Source: Parietichytrium sp. I65-24A (taxonomy: Eukaryota > Sar > Bigyra > Thraustochytrida > Thraustochytriidae). From it: 64,000 bases of DNA. A model generated the notes under the pieces. That model saw only the letters and a list, made by a program, of their open reading frames with translations, searched no databases and was not told the origin of the DNA. Shown here piece after piece: positions 30,705 through 40,515 of the stretch (positions are counted from its first letter, which is position 1; each line of letters starts with the position of its first letter). Made by a program: the position numbers and the translations under genes. The stretch is taken from NCBI GenBank assembly GCA_012862575.1, contig BLSF01000023.1, positions 434,001-498,000 on the forward strand. The letters run 5' to 3'.

Positions 30705-32737
30705 CGTGCCTTTCACCATCAACCTCGTGCGCACAGTGCTCCCGTGATCCTTTGCAAACGCTGGCCCGACTATGCTCCCGACGACCCTTTGGTTGGCGAA
30801 TTGGTGCCTTCCAATGGTGATGTACTTGTACAAGTTCTTCAACAAAGTCATACATACACCTTTGTAGCCTGCACGGTTTCTCGAAGAGCTACAGTGTGAT
30901 TATCTAATCACACTCTTCCCTGCCACTGCCGACACCGAATTATTATTGGAGCGGTGGGCCGATTCGCCCCTCTTGTTCTGCATGTGATACAAATGCTAAA
31001 CTTTACAAGTCGAGAGTCGGTGTTGTTGATTGGAGTTATCTCCTTAGAGTTGCAACGATCTCGTCAAACCGTGTCTCCGAGATCTCACAGTCAGTTTGGT
31101 GCTCTCTCCTACAACGAAAAAGGGCAGGACAATAGATCCTAACTTTTTGGGAGGGAGGAAGAAGACGGTCACTAACATTGAATTCAGCTGTGTGACGGAG
31201 CTGTAATCGGCGGGCTCCACAGACGTGAACTGAGTGGTCTTTTGTATTGATGTGAATGAGCAAATTCGTCAATTAGAGATCACACATTTTTAACAGGAAT
31301 GAATAGTCGCAGGGATTATGTGGGTGATGAAAGCTTGCTTGACGGATGAATCAACTCGGATTTCATTTACTCGAAAAATGCAGATGGTGATTGACAGTTG
31401 TGTTTGGTAAAAATAGGTGCACAATGACAAGAAAGATTGGGAAGGTGTCTAACATACATCCAGAATTGACCCACTTCACAACCCTCGAAACGCGATGTAC
31501 AGGTACCATTAACATTACTAATGACTCCTTTGGACCACTGCACCAACGCCGAAATGATTAGAACTATGTTAGAAGAGACCCCTCCGACTTTCCCAGTCCC
31601 AAAGTCGTAACGTCCAAGGTGTGTAAAGAATTCAGCGAACTCGAGTGCTAGGCTAGTACGAGAACACCAACTTGAACACTAAGGGCACAACTGACAGCCA
31701 TCGGAAGCATGCAATAAGTAATCCAAAAACACTCTTTCGACTTTTCTTCATTCAGAACTCACAGTCAGAACATTTGAACAATGCAGTCAGTTTGCGAGTA
31801 GCGAGAAAGTCTTGGGAATTGACACCCCACAGCATTCTGTATTTCTGAATCCTGATGTTGTGTAGAGACAGTCTCGTAGAACGCACACTCGTCATCCACA
31901 CGGGTGGTACAGTTCAGGGATGTTGCAGTGGCGGCCAGCAAAACCCCATTTCGACTCATTAGAAAAAAACTCTAAAAGCTCAAGACCCAATCACATGGTA
32001 CGTTGCTCCAGTAGCGGTACTGTTTGAAAGTGAACCATGAAATGAGATGCGGAGCAGCTTTGCGATTCTGGGCCTCGCTTGTCTCTCTTGACTCCATGCA
32101 TCACCATCTGTTGACCACTCGTACCTTGAGCGCCAGTTTCACGGTGGTTAGCTGCTTCCAAAAGTCACGAGGTCGAAAACTCTTCTCCTGTTCCCTGTAA
32201 TCCCTGTGAAACAACTTCCAAGGACCATTTTTTCCCTTTGAGTATAAAATGGGGGGAAAGGATGTCCTCGAGTTCTACTTCACCTTCGTGGACCAACTTT
32301 GCAGGTTCGCCCACGTAGCTTTAGTGACCCCACTGCGCGCTGTACATAAGGAGATGGAAACAGTCTGCTGTTTGGACCTTCCTGACGGAAAATGTGGATG
32401 TGGTTTGCATTGGACGCTAAAAGCTTGCTGATAGAGCTCAAGATGATTACGAGGGCAGAGATTGACCTTGCGGTGGTGTACTCAGTACTAGTACCGAAGC
32501 AGATTGCCCATGGCAAACACAGAGACATTTCAAGCAATTCTTTTGGATGTAGAAATATATACTAAGTCGACACAGCGCCTGAAGTCGCGGTCTGTGTAAC
32601 TCGTCTCGTGACGGAAGGATTCGACATGAAGCTAAACAAATTCGTTTCAGGGGCCCTCTATCCCACATGTTCAGATTTCTCAAAAAGGTAGGGATGATCA
32701 GCAATGATGCCTTTCGTTCCGCTCGCCAGCATCGTCC

Positions 32738-32762
32738 AAGGGGTCCCACCCAGGGACCCCTT
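32738..32762. repeat. Perfect inverted repeat with 10-bp arms and 5-nt loop
   Basis: AAGGGGTCCC is followed by ACCCA and then GGGACCCCTT. The arms are fully complementary and GC-rich, so a stable hairpin can form in DNA or RNA. It has no adjacent T-run and lies in the gene-poor region. Role unknown. Confidence 0.85.
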
Positions 32763-33828
32763 CAAGTGAAGCCACGAAGTGAGAGCGTAAACAAACCCTA
32801 TCGGAAGGTGGGGTGAAGGGGTCCAAGGCGTTGCAAGACTTCACGCATGATTCCATAGGATCGCATAGACGTACGGTGTCTCCAAGCGCGGACGGCTGGT
32901 TTCCGAAATCTCAACCAATTTGCACAGCTCCTTTTATTTAAATGCGTGCTCGAAATACGAGAGGGAGCAATTCGAGATTGGTGCGCCGCTCTGTCAAGCC
33001 TCATTCGCCAAACTCTTCGTCTGTATATCCGGCACCTCCAGATTATGAATCTCCTTCGAAACCTCGTGAAAGCCATTTGGATCTGCCAACTTGGTATAGC
33101 GAGCCTATAATCCCTTGGTTCGCGTGGCAATGTCAAAGACTTGGGAAGGTATTTTTATTTAAAAAAAGAGAGATCAAGGGAAGTGAAAAGGAGGATAGCG
33201 CAGTTCACATTCCAGTGAAGAATGTATAAGATGCTTGACAATCTTGACAAGTGCTACAAGGAGGTCGTGAATGAATGGGTTCCGACCTCATGTCGAACGC
33301 CTGCCACTCGAGTACCCTCTTCAAGTGCTCTTACAGCTCTCACAGTGACTTCTACTGAACCCTGTAGCCCCGCCTGTCCTGCTGCGGGAAGATCGTATCA
33401 ATGAACATTCATTCATTCCCCGCTCTGAGGACATAGATTGATGTGGTGTCACACATTGTCACACAGTGCCAGAGAGGTAAAATAAAAAAAAGAATAAAAA
33501 AATGTTGAACTGCAAGCGGGAATATGGCAAAATGAATTTATTTTTTCAAACAGCAGGTAAGAGCAGGAAGAGGAAGGGGAAAAAGGAACGAGAAGCATTT
33601 TAAGAAAGCGCAGATTCTCGAGGAAAACGAGGCAGGTGAAGGAGAAAAATTCGATACTCAGTGCCACCCACGTCCGTGCCATGCGCGGTGTGCAGTAAGA
33701 AGAACGCGCAAGAAGAGGTCCGGCGGGAANATGTCAGAGTGTCATTCACAAGTGGGTGTCAAGGGTTACACGTTGCGGGACTCGTCGTAGGTCACCAAGA
33801 AGGGAAGCACAGAGGGCTCAAAGGACCC

Positions 33829-33930
33829 GGACACTCGGACACTCGGACACTCGGACACTCGGACACTCGGACACTCGGACACTCGGACACTCGGACACTC
33901 GGACACTCGGACACTCGGACACTCGGACAC
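33829..33930. repeat. GGACACTC octamer array, 12.75 copies
   Basis: Twelve perfect copies and a partial copy run head to tail with no interruption, ending about 170 bp upstream of the golgin ATG. Because the unit is 8 bp, every frame reads the same cyclic peptide (GHSDTRTL), which explains spurious open frames here. Perfect identity suggests an actively slipping array. Confidence 0.97.
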
Positions 33931-34102
33931 CTGGACTCTGCGAAGGCCAGCTCAACTCCGTTTGTCTTGGGACTCCCGAGTGGCTCTTTAAAAACTCTCA
34001 AGCGGTACCTCTCGGAGTCTCCGTGTGCCCAGGGACAGCAGCGGCACTGAGTCTTGCATTCCAGCAGTGTATCTGAATTCTGCAAAAGTGGGGCGGCAGG
34101 GT

Positions 34103-35752
34103 ATGGATCCCCAGGGAGCCTTACCTGCAGTGGGCACAGAGGGGGGCGCAAGTGAAGTTGTGCCGCTGAGCGAAAATGCGAACGGGCTGGAAGAGGCAGC
34201 GGAAGAGGCGGGCGATAGGTCTGGCAGCGACGAGAAAGACAGCAACGATAGTGATCACGACAATGAAATCGACAATGGGAATGGGAACTTGCTCCCTGAG
34301 GAGCTTCAGGCGCAACCGGAGGTCTTCGGCAACACAGATGAAAGCGGGGTGGAAGGCGACAAGGCCTTGGGCACGGCGGTGGAGCATGAGGTGGCTAGCG
34401 AGTTGGCCAAAGAATCTCAGAGGACAAAGGAAGACGAGGTCGCACATCTGAAGAGGCTTTTAACTGTTGCGAAGAGATCAATTGGGGAACTAAAGAAGCG
34501 GGTTGTGGAGCGCAATAGCGTCGTCACGAAGCAGGAGCAGGTCATGCGGGATATGAAGGAAAAGCAAGAAAAGGTGGTCGGATTAGCCAAGCGCGCGCAA
34601 AAGCGCATCGAAGATTTAGAGTCGAGGCTCAAACAAGCAGAAGTCTACGCGGAAGAGGAAGCTCCGGAGGCCACCGAGTTGAGAGGCGTAGCTCTGCGCA
34701 TTCAGGATGGCAATGGGCGGGTATGGTGCCTGTGCGAGGAGATTGTGGAAGATGAGGTCACGCTCAGGTGGATGGATGAGGATGAGATGTATTGCAAAGT
34801 TGGGGATCACGACTTGCCCTTTGAGCTCCCTGCGATGTGTATCTCGGCTGAGCAGTCAGCGATACTCGTTGAAAGCGAAGGGAAGATGCGGAGCGAGCTC
34901 GCCGACATCCAAGACAGGCTAAACAAATACAGAGTGCGAAGTGAAATCATGCGCAAGCAGAAGGATTCCGAGATCGAGCGACTCTCCGATCAGTTATCCC
35001 GTACAAAGCAGAACACAGTGCTCAGCGAAGACTACCACGCGCAGCTAGCTGCTGCTCGTGCGGAAGTCGATCGTCTTAGCGAAATTGAAATGGAGAGAAT
35101 GAAAGAGATGCAGACCCTCAAGTCACAGAACCAGCAACTCTCGCACCAAGTGCACCAGTTGCGTACCAGGATCGATGGGTTGAAGAAGGCCGCAGAGAGC
35201 GGCACTGCGAAAGCTAGTGACGGCTCTGACAACGCGCTCGGTGCGGCCAAGAATTCTTCGCTGCATTTCACCCCTCAACAAGAAGAGAGGTCTGCGAATG
35301 TAGAACTTATTGAGCAATATACGAAGCTAGAGAGGGAGTACGAAAACTACCGCTTACATACACATAATCTTTTTGCCGAGAAGGAAAAGCGAACGAAAGA
35401 GCTAGAGGCGGCCTTAGAGAATGGTGTTCCAGGACGCGATGCAGACGTTTCCTCCGTGCCAAGCGAGAGTCAGGAAAACTCAAGAGCCACAGCTAAATTT
35501 TCGCGGGCCGCGATCCAGCAGCTTGAGCGCCAGCTTGCAGAACAAAACCAAGCTGCAAGTGTTGAGCGAGCATACATAAAGAATATATTGGTCAAATACC
35601 TCTGCTCTGGGGAAACTGAAAGAGGTCCAATTGAAGCTGCTCTTGCAACAGCTCTACAATTTACACCAGAGGAGGTGGAGCAGATTCAGAATCAAAAGTC
35701 GTCAAGCTTCTCTGCCAAGTCATCGTCGGCGTCGTCATGGTTCAAGTTTTGA
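34103..35752 (+). CDS. GRIP-domain golgin
   Basis: A 549-aa single-exon protein. The frame runs further upstream without an ATG, and the ATG at 34103 gives MDPQGALPAVG. Residues 110-205 and 265-480 are long heptad-rich coiled coils (for example IGELKKRVVERNSVV). A compact segment at about 205-265 (GRVWCLCEEIVEDEVTLRWM) interrupts them. The C-terminus is a GRIP domain: AYIKNILVKYL around 500, then ALQFTPEEVEQI, with the conserved aromatic residue that contacts Arl1. A Ser-rich tail ends in SWFKF. GRIP golgins tether vesicles at the trans-Golgi by binding Arl1-GTP. It is convergent with the PhoD-like gene, with only 114 bp between stops. Confidence 0.85.
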   Translation: MDPQGALPAVGTEGGASEVVPLSENANGLEEAAEEAGDRSGSDEKDSNDSDHDNEIDNGNGNLLPEELQAQPEVFGNTDESGVEGDKALGTAVEHEVASELAKESQRTKEDEVAHLKRLLTVAKRSIGELKKRVVERNSVVTKQEQVMRDMKEKQEKVVGLAKRAQKRIEDLESRLKQAEVYAEEEAPEATELRGVALRIQDGNGRVWCLCEEIVEDEVTLRWMDEDEMYCKVGDHDLPFELPAMCISAEQSAILVESEGKMRSELADIQDRLNKYRVRSEIMRKQKDSEIERLSDQLSRTKQNTVLSEDYHAQLAAARAEVDRLSEIEMERMKEMQTLKSQNQQLSHQVHQLRTRIDGLKKAAESGTAKASDGSDNALGAAKNSSLHFTPQQEERSANVELIEQYTKLEREYENYRLHTHNLFAEKEKRTKELEAALENGVPGRDADVSSVPSESQENSRATAKFSRAAIQQLERQLAEQNQAASVERAYIKNILVKYLCSGETERGPIEAALATALQFTPEEVEQIQNQKSSSFSAKSSSASSWFKF

Positions 35753-35866
35753 TCAACCCAGAATTACACTTTAAAACTGTCGCAGCAGCCCCAAATTGCG
35801 CGAGACAGACTCGGAATGGCGCATGCGAGTGTGAAGTGACTGTGAGATCTGAGGGGTCAAGAGCAT

Positions 35867-38800
35867 TCACTTTTTTTCGTTCAGTGCGACCCCAGCAACC
35901 ACGAGTATCGCCCCAACACTGCCACAAAGTGGCCAGAACTCCGCAAATGTTATAGGCTGAAACACTCGGGCCTTATCTTCCGCATGATGCCAGCGAAGCC
36001 TCTGAACCTCGCCGACTACCTGTTGAATCAACGCAAGTCTAGCATTTTCCGAGAGCGCCGAATCGATTCCGTCCCTCTCAGGTGACGCAAGTGCCTGAAA
36101 ACAAAGTTCATTGACTTGACTGGTTGCCCTGTCGCCGAAAACACGTCCGATGGCGACCTCCGCCTTGTCGTACGCCATACCGACCCCTTCTGCAGCTTCT
36201 GACAAGTAGCTCTCCTCGGCAAGGACAAACAGTTCTGAACGGTCTTGATTGGAAGCCAACATGTGCCATTTTTCGAGTCTCTTGCGCACAGCTGCATCCA
36301 GCCTTTCCCAGCAAATGTCCAGCCAGAGAAATTCACGCTTGACCTGAAATTTGTTTTCTGTACTTTCTCCAGACTCTGTTGCCTCTTCGTCAAGCCCAGG
36401 TACCCTCTCGCTCGGAGCCGAGGGAGGAGCAGCGCTTTCGTTCTCAACTAAGCTTAAATAATCATCTTCGGGGAAAGCCATGCCCTGGTATTCGGCTCGT
36501 ATTTCGGCGTCGGCTTGCATTAAAGCCGCGCGTTCTATGAACGCAGGATCCTCTTTCGGAGACTTGACGATGAAATTTCGACACCTTGACAAGGCTTCGT
36601 CGAGCCAGAAGCAGGGTTGATTTGCAAAGTAAGTTCCTGCAGGACTGGAGTCTAAAGACCCTGCAAGTCTAAACTCGAAATGAAAATCCGACGGCTTCTC
36701 GCGCATGGGTCCAAATTGAACCAAGCCATACATGTTCTGGCAAGTGAGCATAGACTTGTGAGAGAACCGAAGTCGTGGCGATTCCACATCACCCTGGTCT
36801 GCCACTGGGAGGTCTAGAAACCCCTCCTTTGGAAATGGGGTTTCTAGCAGTAGTTCGTTTGCTCTCATGGCCAAGGAACCGACCGAAAGTTGCTGAATGA
36901 CAAGACTTGAGTCATCGCAAGAAATTGTACTGGAGCGAAACCCAGCGTTGTCAGAGCGGCAGAGAACAATGACTTGCCGGTCACGCTGTTCGCGCTCCCA
37001 AGCCAGGAGCAGTCGGGACAACCTCATGGACTGCTCGCCTAGAGAGTCGCCGTGTGAAGTCACCGCACCAGCAATCGCTGGGATATCTGAAAGCACAATC
37101 AGCTTACGAACTTGATCTGAGCGGAGCTTTAAAGCCGTTTCTAGCTCGCCCCAGTCAGCCGGAGCGACCATTTCCGAGTGCTTCAGGAGTGATCTCTTGT
37201 AGCAAGGGAAAGAGACCACTGCGACTTCGTTCCCAAGCGTGATCGGCTGCGAGGAGATATTCGGCCCCATCAAAGCAAGCTGATAGTCCCTCGCCACGGA
37301 CAGAGCAGCCTCCCTGACTACCTTGCGCCAGGCTACCAAATCAGGCTCATAGTCAAAGCATTTAGGTGCCGCAATGTCCTCTTCTCTAACAACAAAAAGG
37401 TGTGACCCAGTCCGTAAAGCCGACTGGACGTCAGCAAAAGACCATGCTCGCCGATATAAATTGCGTATCACGCCAATAATAGAAGCCAAAACCAAGTCTT
37501 GATCCTCTGGACTTAATTTTGATGGATGCTTTCCATTGCTATGCAGCCTAACCGTTGCTGCGATTGCGTGTGCATCGTCTTCTAAAGCCACCTGGCCACC
37601 GAGATGTGCAGTAACTATTGGAGACAGGCATATTTTTTCCCTCAGCTGGTGTTGAGCAATAGCGCCCCACAAACTTGCGCGAGCCGGGTCAGGAAGCTCC
37701 CGCGTAGAGTCACCGTGCACCACGAAGAGATTCACAAGGAATTCTGGCGCCGGTATCTTGTTACCGGCTTCGAAAGGGGCTGGCATTGTGCGAAAGACCG
37801 CCGCTCCAGCCGTTTTGCTTGTGGAGAGCTCGAAACTTATGCCAGGAAATCTGACCTCATACAAAGTGTCCCCTCGAAGGCACTCTGACAACGAGAACAG
37901 AAGAGGTTTGTCAACCAGAGAGGCTTGCTGCATAGTGAGTACGACAGTGTCGCGAAGCACGTCTCTCACCACGCACTCTACGATGGTCGCCTGATTGACT
38001 TCGATTAATATGTTTGCACTGTCGTTGGTAACGAGACCCACAACTGGACCAAGCAGAGCTTTGGGAACCTCGCCCTCGCCTGGCAGAGTTTGTGCTGCTC
38101 CAGCAAGCCGAAGCCGTGTTTGCATGTGGCCAGTGCATGGCACATGCACTTGCGCGTAGAACTTGCACGAAGCCGTCTGAATCGGAACACTATGCGTAAA
38201 GCTCATTAATGTGCCTTCTTCCCCCGGAAGCTGGAGCGTTCCGTCGCGCACCTCCCCCGTTGCGTCTTTCAAGTTCTTCAAAGGATGATAGCAGTCACTA
38301 AGAGGGGGAACGACGACCTGCACGACCTGCCCAGGTGCATTGGTTTCGAGGCCCTTCAAGGGAAACTCAAGCTTGGTATGACAAGGAAAGGCGAACGGGC
38401 CACTTCCGCAAATGATGGTGATTTGCGCCGTGGAGCTGGCGCGGTGAATTATGGAGAGCAGCTTTTCGCACATCTGAGCATTTTCGGGCCACTCATTGTG
38501 AGCTAGGTCAAGCGAGGGAGTGTAGCGCCGGAAAGGGAGCAGCGGGCGGTCGAGAACCAATAAGTATCGACCCTCTTTCTGTGAGAGCGTTGACTCGATG
38601 AATTCGAGTTGACGATGGGAGATGATTGGAGACTGTGGCCAGGGTAAGGACGCGCCGCGGTCGTTGAATTGTGAAGAGATAGTGTCAACGGTGAGAATGC
38701 CGAAAGTGGGAGTGTACTGAACGAAAGCACAGTCCGAGTCGCTGTCCTCGACGGGTTCCGCAAGCGACAGCGCGAGCTGGTACTCGCGATGAATCTTGCG

Positions 38801-39898
38801 AACGAGGCGAACGAGAGGTGCCGGGTACGGGCTGTCTCCTCCAGCGTTTGTTTCGCACGACAGCGTGTTCCTCCGTGGTAGCGTGGGCAGGTCGAGGTCC
38901 GAGAGTACCATTAGGTTGGCGCACGTGGACAGCACATCCGCTACCGGCGGCAGGTTCCAAGCCGCCCTGTACGCGCTGCGAATTTCCTCCTCAAACACCT
39001 TCTGCAGCGCCGTTGTGTCCGCATCGCTACCAGCACGCTTAAGCAGCACTGCGCACCTGTCCATGGCGCGTCGCAAGTCCACCTGGCCGCCCGCGTGCAC
39101 CACCAGGTCTACTTCCCCTCTTTGCGCCATGCTTTGTATGTCTCGCCACACCGCGCCCGCAGGCGCCCCAGGCTGCGCATCTCGAATGAACAGCGGCGAG
39201 TGGCCACACACGCACACTGCGCGCACCGCACTGTCGTGCTTGAGCGTTGTGAACTCTGCTGTGCGCGATGTGATCTCCACCACTGCCTCCCTCTTGGCCT
39301 CAGCCTCAGCGCGTGCTGGTTCCTTTTCCGTTTCTTCACCTCTGTCCGCAGCACTTGCTGCCGTTTCTTCTGCTGTTTCCTTTTCCGTTTCTCCTCTGTC
39401 CGCAGTACTTGCTGCCGTTTCTTCTGCCGTTCCCTCCTCCGTGCCCGCAGTATCTGCAGTTATTTTCTCAGTGTCTGCAATGTCTGCAATGTCTGCAATG
39501 TCTGCTGTTTCGTTGCTGTCTGCGTCCCGTACCAACACAACGGTGTAGCGTACGCCAGGGTCCAGCCCGCGCACGCGGAACGTTCTCAGCACGGTGTCTG
39601 GCGAGGCCCACTCCCTCGCCACTTCTCTGCCGTCCACGCGCACGCTCGCGGCCACGCGCACCGCCACGCGCACCTCCGCGCACAGCACGGCGAAGTCCTG
39701 TCCCACGCGTCCCACCCAGGGGCCCACGCCCACCGCACCTAGCGCGCACCCCCGCGCCTCGGGACGCATGGGACGAGTGGGACGCGTGGGACGCGTGGGA
39801 CGCGGGGCCGGCGGCACCGCAGGGTTGGTGACGGAGAGGGACTCGGCGCGCCGCTGCAGGGCGCGCAGGTCGTCCAGCGCGGACGCGGCGTTGCCCAT
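35867..39898 (-). CDS. Tandem PhoD-like metallophosphatase-related protein with degenerate metal sites
   Basis: A 1343-aa single-exon protein. I start at ATG 39898 because it gives MGNAAS, a strong N-myristoylation signal. The frame runs 60 codons further to an ATG at 40078, but that part is a low-complexity THT/TTH run. The chain holds two copies of the same unit: an Ig-like N domain (copy 2: GPVVGLVTNDSANILIEV), then a PhoD-like domain. Paired motifs are VVHAGGQVDL / TAHLGGQVAL, IRSAYRAAWNLP / IRNLYRRAWSFA, LMVLSDLD / LFVVREED and REYQLAL / RDYQLAL. PhoD enzymes need GDQ and DDHE/D ligands, which are lost here, so both copies look like pseudoenzymes. The tail (GSVGAILVVAGVALNEKK) is a likely membrane segment. 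A TADIADIAD and EETAAS repeat sits in the first N domain. Confidence 0.72.
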   Translation of the reverse strand: MGNAASALDDLRALQRRAESLSVTNPAVPPAPRPTRPTRPTRPMRPEARGCALGAVGVGPWVGRVGQDFAVLCAEVRVAVRVAASVRVDGREVAREWASPDTVLRTFRVRGLDPGVRYTVVLVRDADSNETADIADIADIADTEKITADTAGTEEGTAEETAASTADRGETEKETAEETAASAADRGEETEKEPARAEAEAKREAVVEITSRTAEFTTLKHDSAVRAVCVCGHSPLFIRDAQPGAPAGAVWRDIQSMAQRGEVDLVVHAGGQVDLRRAMDRCAVLLKRAGSDADTTALQKVFEEEIRSAYRAAWNLPPVADVLSTCANLMVLSDLDLPTLPRRNTLSCETNAGGDSPYPAPLVRLVRKIHREYQLALSLAEPVEDSDSDCAFVQYTPTFGILTVDTISSQFNDRGASLPWPQSPIISHRQLEFIESTLSQKEGRYLLVLDRPLLPFRRYTPSLDLAHNEWPENAQMCEKLLSIIHRASSTAQITIICGSGPFAFPCHTKLEFPLKGLETNAPGQVVQVVVPPLSDCYHPLKNLKDATGEVRDGTLQLPGEEGTLMSFTHSVPIQTASCKFYAQVHVPCTGHMQTRLRLAGAAQTLPGEGEVPKALLGPVVGLVTNDSANILIEVNQATIVECVVRDVLRDTVVLTMQQASLVDKPLLFSLSECLRGDTLYEVRFPGISFELSTSKTAGAAVFRTMPAPFEAGNKIPAPEFLVNLFVVHGDSTRELPDPARASLWGAIAQHQLREKICLSPIVTAHLGGQVALEDDAHAIAATVRLHSNGKHPSKLSPEDQDLVLASIIGVIRNLYRRAWSFADVQSALRTGSHLFVVREEDIAAPKCFDYEPDLVAWRKVVREAALSVARDYQLALMGPNISSQPITLGNEVAVVSFPCYKRSLLKHSEMVAPADWGELETALKLRSDQVRKLIVLSDIPAIAGAVTSHGDSLGEQSMRLSRLLLAWEREQRDRQVIVLCRSDNAGFRSSTISCDDSSLVIQQLSVGSLAMRANELLLETPFPKEGFLDLPVADQGDVESPRLRFSHKSMLTCQNMYGLVQFGPMREKPSDFHFEFRLAGSLDSSPAGTYFANQPCFWLDEALSRCRNFIVKSPKEDPAFIERAALMQADAEIRAEYQGMAFPEDDYLSLVENESAAPPSAPSERVPGLDEEATESGESTENKFQVKREFLWLDICWERLDAAVRKRLEKWHMLASNQDRSELFVLAEESYLSEAAEGVGMAYDKAEVAIGRVFGDRATSQVNELCFQALASPERDGIDSALSENARLALIQQVVGEVQRLRWHHAEDKARVFQPITFAEFWPLCGSVGAILVVAGVALNEKK

Positions 39899-40515
39899 CC
39901 CCGCACCTGGCCTAGCTAACTGTGGGGATCCTGCGGGGACTGCCTGCTGTGAGTTGTATGTTGTGTGTCGTGTGTTGTGTGTTGTGAGCTGTGTGTGTGT
40001 TGTGTGTGTATGTTGCGAGAAAAACTTGCCAAAGCGACCAAAGATGACCAAAGATGACCAAAGAGACCAAAGCGCCACTGACTTTCGGGGCTAGCTACCT
40101 AGCAATGGTCAGCGATAGTGGCTAGCGTTCCCAACAGTTGGCACTTCGCTGCTTGGCACTTGGCACTCCACTTGGCACTGCAAACGGTGGGTGAAACGGA
40201 TAGCTAGGAGTGGACTTTAGCTACTAGTAGCCAGAGTCGAGAGACCAGGTATAGGAATGGCCAGGTGTCCCAGACACCCCACACATCCCCACACTGTGGA
40301 ACAGTACTCGAGTACCTTGCGCAACTAACTGCCTTGTCCTCGGTCCTCGGTCCTCGGTTTCCTTGGTGCTCGGTCCTGTCTTTGCTAGTGGAGCAGCATT
40401 CGTGAACGGCAGGCTCTCGCTCTCGTTCCAGTTGGCGGCGGGGGTGTCTCCGTTGTCCTGGCCGACTGCCGACCTAACTTTGGACGCCGCCAAAGTGTCC
40501 CGCAAAAGAGCAGCG
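39899..40515. other. Divergent intergenic region with simple repeats
   Basis: This gap separates the PhoD-like and kinase starts. It contains TGTGTTG-type repeats (39955-40012), a GACCAAAGAT tract (40028-40070), a GTACTCGAGTACC palindrome at 40304-40316 and a CCTCGGT tract (40335-40377). It probably holds both promoters. No gene is seen. Confidence 0.55.
40028..40070. repeat. GACCAAAGAT tandem repeat
   Basis: Three to four GACCAAAGAT units, the last ones shortened to GACCAAAG. It lies upstream of the PhoD-like start, next to a TGTGTTG tract. Confidence 0.8.

Larger units (their letters stand above)
30705..34102. other. Gene-poor 3.4-kb region
   Basis: This is the longest stretch without a supported gene. 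Short open frames (for example 32249-32431, 32798-33136 minus, 32942-33229 plus) have no recognisable domain. Landmarks are a palindrome GTACTCAGTACTAGTACC at 32478-32494, a perfect 10-bp-arm hairpin at 32738-32762, one undetermined base (N) at 33730, and an 8-bp tandem array at 33829-33930. No rRNA, tRNA or snRNA could be identified. An unrecognised ncRNA or a small multi-exon gene remains possible. Confidence 0.5.

Noticed and set aside
30705-30851. 49-residue extension upstream of the Cys-rich protein start
   Set aside because: It has an ATG, but using it would place the signal peptide internally. The ATG at 30704 is preferred.
32798-33229. Overlapping 112-aa minus and 95-aa plus frames
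   Set aside because: Neither has a domain, a supported splice partner or a plausible composition. They were left as part of the gene-poor region.
33829-33930. Possible CRISPR-like array
   Set aside because: Units are contiguous 8-mers with no spacers, and the genome is eukaryotic. It is a simple tandem repeat.
38796-39742. Long plus-strand frames (250 and 215 aa)
   Set aside because: They are antisense to the conserved PhoD-like coding sequence and show repeat-derived composition only.
39899-40078. 60-residue N-terminal extension of the PhoD-like protein
   Set aside because: It is a TH/HT-rich low-complexity run from TGTGTTG repeats, and a downstream ATG gives a myristoylation-type start.
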